Origin: Treponema sp. | Lineage (GTDB): Bacteria; Spirochaetota; Spirochaetia; Treponematales; Breznakiellaceae | DNA: 14,774 bases | Direction: 5' to 3' | Assembly (NCBI GenBank): GCA_031258265.1 | Contig: JAIRNB010000099.1 | Location: 1-14,774, forward strand | Shown: positions 1-6,657 of the stretch, one piece after another | Layout of the letters: each line of letters opens with the position of its first letter | Numbering within the stretch: the stretch's first letter is position 1 | Translations under genes and position numbers: made by a program | Notes under the pieces: model-generated | Databases searched by the model: none | Told to the model about the DNA's origin: nothing | Seen by the model: only the letters and a program-made list of their open reading frames with translations

Positions 1-59
1 TCGTGAAGCTGTTTCCCCTCTTCCTCGGTCAGCGTTACCAGATATTTTTTCTGTGACAT
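1..59 (-). CDS. IS630-type transposase, N-terminal fragment cut by window edge
   Basis: Reading the minus strand from the ATG at 59-57 gives MSQKKYLVTLTEEEGKQLH before the window ends. A short start of the form M-S-x-K-x-Y-x-V-x-L-T-x-E-E is typical of IS630-family transposases, just before their helix-turn-helix region. A strong ribosome binding site, GGGAGG on the minus strand (about 64-70), supports the start. Only 19 codons are visible, so the family call rests on this N-terminal pattern alone, and I cannot tell whether the gene is intact. The rest of the element would lie to the left of the window. Confidence 0.55.
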   Translation of the reverse strand, partial: MSQKKYLVTLTEEEGKQLH

Positions 60-115
60 AGAACCCTCCCTTTCGTTTCTATGTTGCACAGCATATACCA
101 TCTTACCCGATCTTA

Positions 116-151
116 CAATCGTGTCTGGATATTAGTATTCAGACACGATTG
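116..151. repeat. Perfect 12-bp inverted repeat upstream of the transposase start
   Basis: CAATCGTGTCTG (116-127) and CAGACACGATTG (140-151) are perfect reverse complements separated by 12 AT-rich bases. The structure lies about 60 bp upstream of the transposase start, where an IS630-type terminal inverted repeat is expected, and a TA dinucleotide (114-115, the target preferred by this family) abuts its left side. It may be the element end, two abutting ends, or a separate hairpin; the other end of the element is not in the window. Confidence 0.5.
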
Positions 152-162
152 AACTTGCGGAT

Positions 163-450
163 TTGGGCGCATCCGGCGGCGGGATACGTAGCCGCATTTG
201 TTAGAAGCCTTCGGCCCTTGGATTTTGTTCCAGCCCAAACCGCAGGTTTGGGCCGCGGCCGCAGTGCGCGCCCTGCGCGCACTGCGCGCACTGCCCCAGC
301 TAAAGCTGGGGCGCATTGGTTAAACTTGGAGGCATACGGTGGCGCTAAGCCATGCCGCATTGTCAAATAAACAAGCTGCGCTTGCCTGCTGCGGGCTCAG
401 CTAAAGCTGAGGCGCATTTCCCAATTTGGGGGCATACGGTGGCGCTATGC
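163..450. repeat. Mosaic of palindromes and a 100-bp-spaced direct repeat (BIME/REP-like)
   Basis: This gene-free stretch is built of repeated modules. GGCATACGGTGGCGCTA occurs at 331-347 and identically at 431-447, exactly 100 bp apart. Each copy is preceded about 30 bp earlier by a CAGCTAAAGCTG hairpin (294-311 and 396-411) whose flanking stem pairs differ but stay paired (CCCC/GGGG in one, CTC/GAG in the other). A GCCGCAT/GCCGTAT plus TTGTT-like module follows at about 191, 354 and 453. Further palindromes are GCCCAAAC/GTTTGGGC (233-253), GCAGTGCGCG/CGCGCACTGC (261-285, with a second CGCGCACTG directly after) and GCCTTCGGC (208-216). I see no convincing gene here. The layout resembles bacterial interspersed mosaic elements. 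Confidence 0.7.
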
Positions 451-602
451 GGTGCCGTATTTGTTGATATACAGCCTTCGGCTGCTCTTACCGCGCAAGG
501 GATAGAAGCGGAAATACCGGAGGCTTTACCGAAGGTAAAGCTGAGGAATTGAAGCGGATAGTCCGGTTTTTGCGTGCCCGGCACGCAAAAATGCGCCCAT
601 AC
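451..602 (+). repeat. Left copy of a ~150-bp repeat, inverted at the window's right end
   Basis: This stretch matches the reverse complement of 14624-14774 at about 90% identity by eye, with one single-base indel near 487-492. It holds three hairpins: CAGCC-TTC-GGCTG (472-484), GCTTTACC-GAA-GGTAAAGC (523-541) and TTTTTGCGTGC-CCG-GCACGCAAAAA (567-591). The match stops just after the shared ATGCGCCCATA, so 602 is a real repeat boundary; the other boundary may extend left past 451, because the second copy is cut by the window edge. Confidence 0.85.
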
Positions 603-660
603 CTATGAAAAAGTAAAGGCCGGTACTTTGGTGAATTTCCAATATAGCTGGACTCTGGCT

Positions 661-685
661 TATAATCGTAATACAATACTATAAT
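661..685 (+). promoter_or_regulatory. Possible cfpA promoter region (two TATAAT boxes)
   Basis: Two perfect TATAAT hexamers lie at 661-666 and 680-685, 33-52 bp ahead of the cfpA start, in an AT-rich stretch that contrasts with the GC-rich repeat to the left. Neither has a good -35 hexamer 16-18 bp upstream, so the exact promoter is uncertain. Confidence 0.35.
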
Positions 686-717
686 AGCAATCGAAACCTG
701 ATATGGAGGAGTATGAT

Positions 718-2760
718 ATGGCGTCCATTGACCTGCCGAAAAGCCCTAATGTTTTTCATCCCGAAAAACCAAGCGCCGTCGGTTCCCGTAATTCGCTGGC
801 ACAGGAATACCGGGATCAACAGAACGAGGTAAACCAGTTACTGGAGGAAGAAACCAACAAGGTTGTCCACCACCTGACCGCTAAACTGCCCAAGGATGTG
901 CTGGAGCGGCTGGATGTGATGGGGAGTATCAAGGAGAAGCTCTACAACTACTTTAACCAGAATTACCAGAATATGTTCAACCGCTACATGGTGACGGCGG
1001 AAGACGAGATGGTGAAGAAGATTCGCAATCATATCGACAAGGAAGAGACTAAGGTCCTTGCCCGGTATACCCCCAAGGAGATTGCGGACCTTTTGGACGC
1101 GGTGGGCGGGGCCGACAAGTTCAACACCGGCGAAGTTGAAAAATCTATCGTGAACATGTACGGCCACCTGCAGGGTCATATCCAGCGGGGGGTCAACGAA
1201 CTGGAGACCCATACCAACAGCATCCTCCGGCAGAAGACCGATACCGGCGCTTTTGTCCGGGGGGAAAACGCCTATTCCATTGTTAAATGCGCCTTTAAGG
1301 ACAACCTGCTTAAGCCCAAGACCGTAAGCGATGTTAAGCTTTCGGTGAATATCCTGGATTCCGAACTTATCAGCCCCATTTTCCACTACCAGGTGACGGT
1401 CGAATATTTGGTCAAGGACCTGCTTTCCAAGCATATTATGGACAACATCGATCGGGTTATTGAGCAGCTTAAGGATGAGAGAATCGATCAGGGCCAGGAA
1501 GAACTGTCGGACAGCGAGATCATCTTTAGCAAGGTCAACCAGGTGGAAAATTATACCGATGACAAGAGTGACGATCCCAAATCCAAACGTTATTCTATCA
1601 TCGCCAGGGCTATTTTTGATCGGATAAGCGATCTGCGGGCGGAAATAGATCCCGCCACCTTCGATCAGCAGAATGTCCGGGAAAATATCAAAAGGATCAT
1701 GGACATCGAAAATATCAGGAACCGGGGTTTTAATACGGCGATCAATTCCATTACCTCGATTCTGGATACTTCCAAAATGGGATACCAGTACATCGAAAAT
1801 CTGAAGAACGCCAGGGAAGTTCTGATCCGGGAATACGAAGATACCGATGTGGCTAATCTGCCCGATGAACGTTACCAGATCAGGCTGCGCTATTTTGACA
1901 ATGCCCAGCTTATTGAGGAACGGAAAGCCTACGACGTGCAGGTTAAAAGCTTTGAGACCGAAGTGCTGCACCTGTGGGATATTCTGGAAGTTCTCTACCA
2001 GGACGCAAAAAGGCCGTTCAAGGTAAACGATTTTGAGGATCTGGCCGGAAAGGTTAAGGACAAGATCCGCAAGGGTAAGGAAAAGAACGGGGAGCCTGTT
2101 TATGAGAATATCGACAAGGCTTGGGACGAGATTACTTTTGTAAAAACAACGGAGACCGAAGTTGAACGGACTAACCGTACCTACATTTACGAAAAGGATA
2201 AGATCCGGCAGAAGTTTATCATCATGCGGAACCGGATGAAGCAAATGTACGGCTACCAGTATCCGATGGAACGGCGGGTGATGGAAGATCGTCTTTCCTT
2301 CCTGGAACGGGAGTATTTCAAGTTTGAGTACAGCATTAACCCCTACCATTTGAACCCCGGTCTTCTGCTGGATGTGGACATTACTTCGATTAAGCGGAAA
2401 AAGGCTACCCTGGACGCCATGGCGAATGTGCTTAATGAATTCCTCCACGGGGTATCCAAGGGCTTTACCGACGCGGCCTTCGCCTCCTTTAGCCGGCGGC
2501 GCTCCACCGTGCGGGAGGATATAACCCAGTCCTTCGGCAGCGATCCTAACGAAAAACACGCGGCCCCGGAGTCTTCCCCGGCCTCCGCCTATTTAGACCT
2601 GATCAACTCCGACAGTCCCGCCAGCGTGGAAGCCGCCCCCAAGGCGATTCCGGCTCCCAAGGCTAAGGCCGGGGTGGTTGACGCGAAGCCTTCCGCCAGG
2701 AAGAGCGGCGGCAGCCGGAGGTCCGTCAAAGCCGCTGATGACGGTCTTAAAGAAGTATAA
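718..2760 (+). CDS. cfpA: Cytoplasmic filament protein CfpA
   Basis: The product is a 680-residue protein starting MASIDLPKSPNVFHPEKPSA, which I recognise as CfpA. This is the subunit of the ribbon of cytoplasmic filaments that runs beneath the inner membrane along the treponemal cell and is linked to cell division and shape. The length is close to the roughly 678 residues I recall for T. pallidum CfpA. The protein has no signal peptide or membrane segment. It is rich in Glu, Lys, Arg, Asp and Asn with long helical stretches, as expected for a filament subunit. The last ~65 residues form a low-complexity Ala/Pro/Ser/Lys tail (PKAIPAPKAKAG and KSGGSRRSVKAADD), probably a flexible extension. 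I chose the start at 718 because GGAGGA (705-710) sits 7 bases upstream; an in-frame ATG at 703 would overlap that site. It is the first gene of a plus-strand group and is followed by a strong intrinsic terminator, consistent with high expression insulated from the genes downstream. Confidence 0.95.
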   Translation: MASIDLPKSPNVFHPEKPSAVGSRNSLAQEYRDQQNEVNQLLEEETNKVVHHLTAKLPKDVLERLDVMGSIKEKLYNYFNQNYQNMFNRYMVTAEDEMVKKIRNHIDKEETKVLARYTPKEIADLLDAVGGADKFNTGEVEKSIVNMYGHLQGHIQRGVNELETHTNSILRQKTDTGAFVRGENAYSIVKCAFKDNLLKPKTVSDVKLSVNILDSELISPIFHYQVTVEYLVKDLLSKHIMDNIDRVIEQLKDERIDQGQEELSDSEIIFSKVNQVENYTDDKSDDPKSKRYSIIARAIFDRISDLRAEIDPATFDQQNVRENIKRIMDIENIRNRGFNTAINSITSILDTSKMGYQYIENLKNAREVLIREYEDTDVANLPDERYQIRLRYFDNAQLIEERKAYDVQVKSFETEVLHLWDILEVLYQDAKRPFKVNDFEDLAGKVKDKIRKGKEKNGEPVYENIDKAWDEITFVKTTETEVERTNRTYIYEKDKIRQKFIIMRNRMKQMYGYQYPMERRVMEDRLSFLEREYFKFEYSINPYHLNPGLLLDVDITSIKRKKATLDAMANVLNEFLHGVSKGFTDAAFASFSRRRSTVREDITQSFGSDPNEKHAAPESSPASAYLDLINSDSPASVEAAPKAIPAPKAKAGVVDAKPSARKSGGSRRSVKAADDGLKEV

Positions 2761-2786
2761 GTTTCCGGTGCGGCGGTAAAAATTTG

Positions 2787-2818
2787 AAGCGCCCCCATTT
2801 ACGGGGGCGCTTTTTCTT
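2787..2818 (+). terminator. Intrinsic terminator after cfpA
   Basis: A perfect 8-bp stem, GCGCCCCC (2789-2796) and GGGGGCGC (2803-2810), with loop ATTTAC is followed by TTTTTCTT. An AA/TT extension at the base can add two more pairs. It starts 26 bases after the cfpA stop. The next gene's GGGAGG ribosome binding site (2819-2824) begins right behind the T run, so the terminator probably acts as a partial stop that keeps cfpA mRNA in excess over the downstream genes. Confidence 0.9.
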
Positions 2819-2831
2819 GGGAGGTCTCGGC

Positions 2832-3854
2832 ATGGCAGAATTGGTGAATCTGGAAGCGCTTTCTACCCGGAATGGCTTTAATTCCGCGGTACGGCATATT
2901 AAGAAGACCTTGAAAATCGCCGGTGATGTGGGCGACAGGGCTAATTTTGGGGACCTGCTTTACGAACAGGCGGACCCTGAACTAACCGGGGATCGTATTG
3001 CCCTGATGCTGCGGATGCTCCTGGTGGACAAGCTGGGCTACAGGACGGTGTCCGTAAACCTGGCTTCCGTGGCGGAGGATCTTCCCTCCCTGGCGGCGGA
3101 ATTTGCCCGCTGGAACGGTGTAGATCTGGTGGTTTCCTACCGGCATCCCGATCTGGGGCTTCTGACGGCTAACCCGAAGCTGGCGGAGGAACTGGCGGGC
3201 TTTGGGCTTCTGCGAAAACGGGAACTGTTGGTGGTTTACGCGGGGAAGGGTTCCGCCCCGGCGGATGACGACTGCCGGAAGGCGGCGGAGCTGGCGGCGG
3301 CCCTGTTCCAGGGCAGGAAGGTAAAGGTTCCGGAGTTCCTGTGCAAAGGGAATTTCACCGTAAAAAAGGCCGCGAAAACGGAAAAGCCGGCGGCCCCAAA
3401 AACTGCAAAGTCCGCCGCTAAAAAGACGCCCCCTGCCTCCCCTGCGCCGGGCAAGACGGCGGAACTCCCCAGGGCCGCCGCCCCTGTGGTTACCTCCGCT
3501 TCTCCGGCCATCTCCAAAGGCCCGGTAAAGATGACTCCCATGTACTCCGTGGCGGTGACCAACGAATTGTTCCACAACGGAAATGTGGAGGCCTGGAAGC
3601 GGATTATTTCCAGCTACAATGCCAAGTATCCCGATCTCCAGGTGTATATTTACTACGAGGGGGAGCGGATACTGGATATTAATTCCCTGTTCAAATGGGG
3701 GAAAGTTAAGCATGGCAGCGCCATACAGTTTGCCGTGGCGGGGATGGAAATAAGGGATGTGGCTAAACTACAGCGTTACCTGGTGCAGGGCGCGAGCAAC
3801 CAGTTTGAAGCCTTTCTCCGGGGGCCGGTAAGCGGCGTTATGAAGCTGTTTTGA
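2832..3854 (+). CDS. Uncharacterised protein with C-terminal HPr-like domain
   Basis: A 340-residue cytoplasmic protein with three parts. Residues 1-170 form a mixed alpha/beta domain that I do not recognise. Residues ~174-235 are a Lys/Ala/Pro-rich linker. Residues ~236-322 read like the PTS phosphocarrier HPr: a first strand YSVAVTNE, a His at 248 in the place of the HPr active-site His, an amphipathic helix, then VYIYYEGERILDINSL and KHGSAIQFAVAGMEIRDVAK, which line up with the HPr pattern of strand, G-K, S-I, G-A-E-I and A-x-G-x-[DE]. The residues after the His read NGN where HPr has ARP, so the classical active site is only partly kept. This is an eye alignment, not a search. The start at 2832 has GGGAGG 7 bases upstream. 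The gene lies between cfpA and a PPDK-family gene, an order I recall from T. pallidum. Function is unknown; a regulatory or phosphate-accepting role linked to the PPDK-like protein is speculative. Confidence 0.8.
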   Translation: MAELVNLEALSTRNGFNSAVRHIKKTLKIAGDVGDRANFGDLLYEQADPELTGDRIALMLRMLLVDKLGYRTVSVNLASVAEDLPSLAAEFARWNGVDLVVSYRHPDLGLLTANPKLAEELAGFGLLRKRELLVVYAGKGSAPADDDCRKAAELAAALFQGRKVKVPEFLCKGNFTVKKAAKTEKPAAPKTAKSAAKKTPPASPAPGKTAELPRAAAPVVTSASPAISKGPVKMTPMYSVAVTNELFHNGNVEAWKRIISSYNAKYPDLQVYIYYEGERILDINSLFKWGKVKHGSAIQFAVAGMEIRDVAKLQRYLVQGASNQFEAFLRGPVSGVMKLF

Positions 3855-3858
3855 TAAG

Positions 3859-3889
3859 CTGTCCGCAAAGTAACCGGCTTTGTGGACAG
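3859..3889 (+). other. Intercistronic hairpin without T run
   Basis: CTGTCCGCAAAG (3859-3870) pairs with CTTTGTGGACAG (3878-3889) over 12 positions, including one G-U pair in RNA, around a 7-base loop. It starts 4 bases after the stop of the preceding gene and is followed by CACTAAATAAC, not T residues, so I read it as a processing or stability element between two genes rather than an intrinsic terminator. Confidence 0.6.
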
Positions 3890-3935
3890 ACACTAAATAA
3901 CAATCGCTTAAAAAAAATAAGGACGGTGGAAAACC

Positions 3936-6623
3936 ATGGACAGTAGAATACATTTTTTCAGCCAGAAAGATATTATCCCCGCCAAAATATCCCCCGAACT
4001 TTTGGGCATCCGGGGACGGCAGGCCAACGAATTCGCGGAACTGGGTTTTCCCATTTTGCCGGGTTTTATCCTGGACGCGAATATTGCGTCGGAGTTGAAT
4101 CCCCCGGCGCTTAAAAAAGATATTATGGCCCTGCTGGATAGATGCGCCGGTATCGTGGGCAAAAAGTATGGGGACCCTGAGAATCCCATGCTCCTCAAGG
4201 TGGTTATCTCATCCAACCTGGCTATTACCACGTATCCTACCCTCCACAACTTTGGGCTGGTAAAGCCGGCTATCGGCGGTTTTGCCAAATGGGTGGGGAA
4301 GGATTTTGCCGCCCACGAAGTTCTCTTCCTGATCCGGGGCATGCTTAAGCTGGAGGAACTGATCAAAGGCTTGGAAGCTAAAGCCGGGGAGAAGGAGGAG
4401 ATCGGTTCCCGCCTGAAAATTCTTGACCGGGCCCTGGGTATTCGGGCTCCTTCCAACGAACTGGGAAAGGACGGGGGGCCGGTAAAAATTGACAAGGCCG
4501 CGGTGGAATATATGGACGAATACGCCAAGTATCTTCCGGCGGGTTTTTTTGACAGCGCCGAAGAACAGCTTTTCCTGGCCTTGAACGAAATTTCCCGGCT
4601 TTTCAGAATTGACGATCAAAACGACAACGACACCGCCCTTATGGTTGCCCCCATGGTCTACGGGAATTACGGCCGGGATTCCTGTTTTGGCGATTATTTT
4701 AGCCGTAATGTTGTTACCGGAGAAAAAAAGCTCCAGGGCCGGTTTTTCCAGGAAAAATTTAACGAGGTTGACGCGGCCGGCCAGGATATTGAAAAGATCG
4801 ATTCTAAACATTTAAAGGAGCTGCAAAAAATTGCCTGGACCCTGGAAGATAAATTTAAGGAAATCCGGCGCATCCGTTTTACCGTGGAGAAGGGGAAACT
4901 TTGGCTTATTGAGCAGCGGCCGGTGGAACAAAAATCCACCCAGGCGGATATTAAGCTGCTTTTGGATTTAGCGGGGCGGAAGGTGGTGGATACGGCCTAT
5001 CTGATAAACGCCATCGATCCCCTCAGCCTAAACGAGATTCTCCACCCCGTCATCGATCCCGCCAGCGTCCAGGGGCTTAAAAGCTGGAAGGGCGGCATCG
5101 CCGGGGCCCCCGGCGCGGCCATTGGACAGGTTTACTTTAGTACCGACTCCCTGTTAGAAGCCCAAAAGCTTGCCCTGAAAAAGGGGCTGGATACCCGGTT
5201 TATCCTGGTCCTGGTTTCTTCTTTTGCGGAGGATGTAAAGGCCATAGAGGTGAGCGCCGGGGTCCTTACCGCCGAGGGGGGCTATTCCGCCCATGCTTCG
5301 GTGGTGGCCCGGCAGTACGGTAAGGTATCCCTGGTGGCCCGGGAATTGAAGATCAGGGGGAAGAAGGCCAGTTTGGGGGATCTGAACTTTTCCGAGGGGG
5401 ATTACATCACTATTAATGTGCCCTTCTACGGCCAATCCACGGTTTACCAGGGGACGGCGAAACTTATTGAACCGGACCCAAAAGAATCGGGGCTCCTCGA
5501 TGTCATTGGGGCGGCTAAAGGATTCTTGAAAAAATTTCATGTCCGGGCCAACGCGGAAACCCCCCGGGACGCGGCATTGGCCCTGTCCTTTGGGGCCGGC
5601 GGTATCGGGCTGTGCCGGACGGAACACATGTTTTTTAAGGCGGAACGGATCAACGTGTTCCGGGAGATGCTCCTTTCGGACAGTGAAGAAGAGCGGGCGA
5701 AGTCCCTGGATAAGCTCCGGCTGATGCAGCGGGAGGATTTCTACGGAATCTTTAAGGTGATGGCCGGGAAGGAGGTTACTATCCGGCTTTTGGATTCCCC
5801 CCTCCACGAGTTTATGCCCCATAATGATGATGAGCTGGCGGCCTACCTTGAATACGCCAGCAAAGGAAAGAAACAGAAGCCCTCCAGGGCGGATATTCTG
5901 GCCCGGATTGACAGCCTCCATGAGTTTAACCCCATGCTGGGGCACCGGGGCTGCCGTATCGCCGTGTCCTACCCGGAAATTTACGCCATGCAGGTGCGGG
6001 CTATCTTTGAGGCCGCCTACAAACTCCGTTCCGAAAAGGTGGATCTGCATCTGGAGATCATGGTGCCCATCGTGATGAATGCCTCGGAGCTGAAGCTTAT
6101 CGCCTACGGTAAAAAAATCGAGGGGGCCAGCTACCTGGGGATTGTGGATATAGAGGAGAAGCTCCGGGCGGAACAGAAGGCCCCGGCGCTGAACTATTCT
6201 ATCGGTACCATGGTGGAGCTGCCCGCCGCCGCCCTGGGGGCCGCCGAAATTGCCCGCTATGCCAGCTTCTTTAGTTTTGGCACCAACGATCTTACCCAAA
6301 CCACCCTGGGGATTTCCCGGGATGATTTTACCGCCTTCATGCCCGATTACACCCGCTTTGATCTGATCATGGGAAACCCCTTTAGCACCCTGGACCCCAG
6401 GGTAAAGGACATCATTGATTTGGCGGTGGAGCGGGGACGCCTTACCAGGCCGGACCTGGTCTGCGGCCTCTGCGGGGAACACGGGGCTAATCCGGCGAAT
6501 GTGCGGTTCTGCATGGACGCGGGGCTGGACTATGTTTCCTGTTCCCCCTATTCGGTGCCCATTGCCCTTTTGGCGGTGGCCCAGGAGGAGATAGCCCGGG
6601 AAACAGCCCGCTCCGTGGGCTGA
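3936..6623 (+). CDS. ppdK: Pyruvate phosphate dikinase family protein with deviant ATP-grasp domain
   Basis: The 895-residue protein has the three-part PPDK plan: ATP-grasp domain (~1-335), swivelling phosphohistidine domain (~375-510) and PEP/pyruvate barrel (~530-890). PPDK interconverts ATP, phosphate and pyruvate with AMP, PPi and PEP in the cytoplasm. The phosphohistidine motif reads TAEGGYSAHASVVAR with His453. The barrel keeps Arg561 (LCRTEHMFF), Arg617 (RLLDSPLHEF), Glu761 (GTMVELP), Asn784-Asp785 (FGTNDLTQ) and Cys846 (CGEHG). In the N-terminal third the order is conserved (ELGFPILPGF; MVYGNYG; RNVVTGEKKL), but the usual LLSVRSGA...MPGMMDT stretch reads LLKVVISSNLAITTYPT, without the ATP-binding Arg, and the NAQGEDVV region reads FNEVDAAGQDI. 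The length is normal and there is no frameshift. The start at 3936 is the first ATG of the frame, with AAGGACGGTGG just upstream. The deviations may mean altered nucleotide use or an activity that no longer needs ATP; ordinary PPDK remains possible. Confidence 0.88.
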   Translation: MDSRIHFFSQKDIIPAKISPELLGIRGRQANEFAELGFPILPGFILDANIASELNPPALKKDIMALLDRCAGIVGKKYGDPENPMLLKVVISSNLAITTYPTLHNFGLVKPAIGGFAKWVGKDFAAHEVLFLIRGMLKLEELIKGLEAKAGEKEEIGSRLKILDRALGIRAPSNELGKDGGPVKIDKAAVEYMDEYAKYLPAGFFDSAEEQLFLALNEISRLFRIDDQNDNDTALMVAPMVYGNYGRDSCFGDYFSRNVVTGEKKLQGRFFQEKFNEVDAAGQDIEKIDSKHLKELQKIAWTLEDKFKEIRRIRFTVEKGKLWLIEQRPVEQKSTQADIKLLLDLAGRKVVDTAYLINAIDPLSLNEILHPVIDPASVQGLKSWKGGIAGAPGAAIGQVYFSTDSLLEAQKLALKKGLDTRFILVLVSSFAEDVKAIEVSAGVLTAEGGYSAHASVVARQYGKVSLVARELKIRGKKASLGDLNFSEGDYITINVPFYGQSTVYQGTAKLIEPDPKESGLLDVIGAAKGFLKKFHVRANAETPRDAALALSFGAGGIGLCRTEHMFFKAERINVFREMLLSDSEEERAKSLDKLRLMQREDFYGIFKVMAGKEVTIRLLDSPLHEFMPHNDDELAAYLEYASKGKKQKPSRADILARIDSLHEFNPMLGHRGCRIAVSYPEIYAMQVRAIFEAAYKLRSEKVDLHLEIMVPIVMNASELKLIAYGKKIEGASYLGIVDIEEKLRAEQKAPALNYSIGTMVELPAAALGAAEIARYASFFSFGTNDLTQTTLGISRDDFTAFMPDYTRFDLIMGNPFSTLDPRVKDIIDLAVERGRLTRPDLVCGLCGEHGANPANVRFCMDAGLDYVSCSPYSVPIALLAVAQEEIARETARSVG

Positions 6624-6653
6624 GGCCGCCGCCCCTGCGCGGCGGGGGGCCGG
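6624..6653. terminator. GC-rich hairpin between convergent genes; contains recurring 24-mer
   Basis: The 34-bp gap between the PPDK and GH31 stop codons is almost filled by a GC-rich hairpin: GGCC (6624-6627) with GGCC (6648-6651), and inside it CCGCC (6629-6633) with GGCGG (6641-6645). There is no T run on either strand, so it is not a classical intrinsic terminator, but its place suggests a shared 3' end for both transcripts. Positions 6630-6653 recur identically at 12621-12644, also 3' of a gene. Confidence 0.5.
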
Positions 6654-6657
6654 ATTA

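Noticed and set aside
163..450. CRISPR array
   Set aside because: Repeats are few, palindrome-based and about 100 bp apart without uniform spacers; no cas gene is present.
149..552. Short open frames in the repeat block
   Set aside because: Low-complexity products dictated by palindromes (such as runs of RTART), no ribosome binding sites, and overlapping frames on both strands.
838..2559. Long open frame on the minus strand opposite cfpA
   Set aside because: It mirrors the codon pattern of cfpA, has no ribosome binding site, and its product is not protein-like; cfpA is certain.
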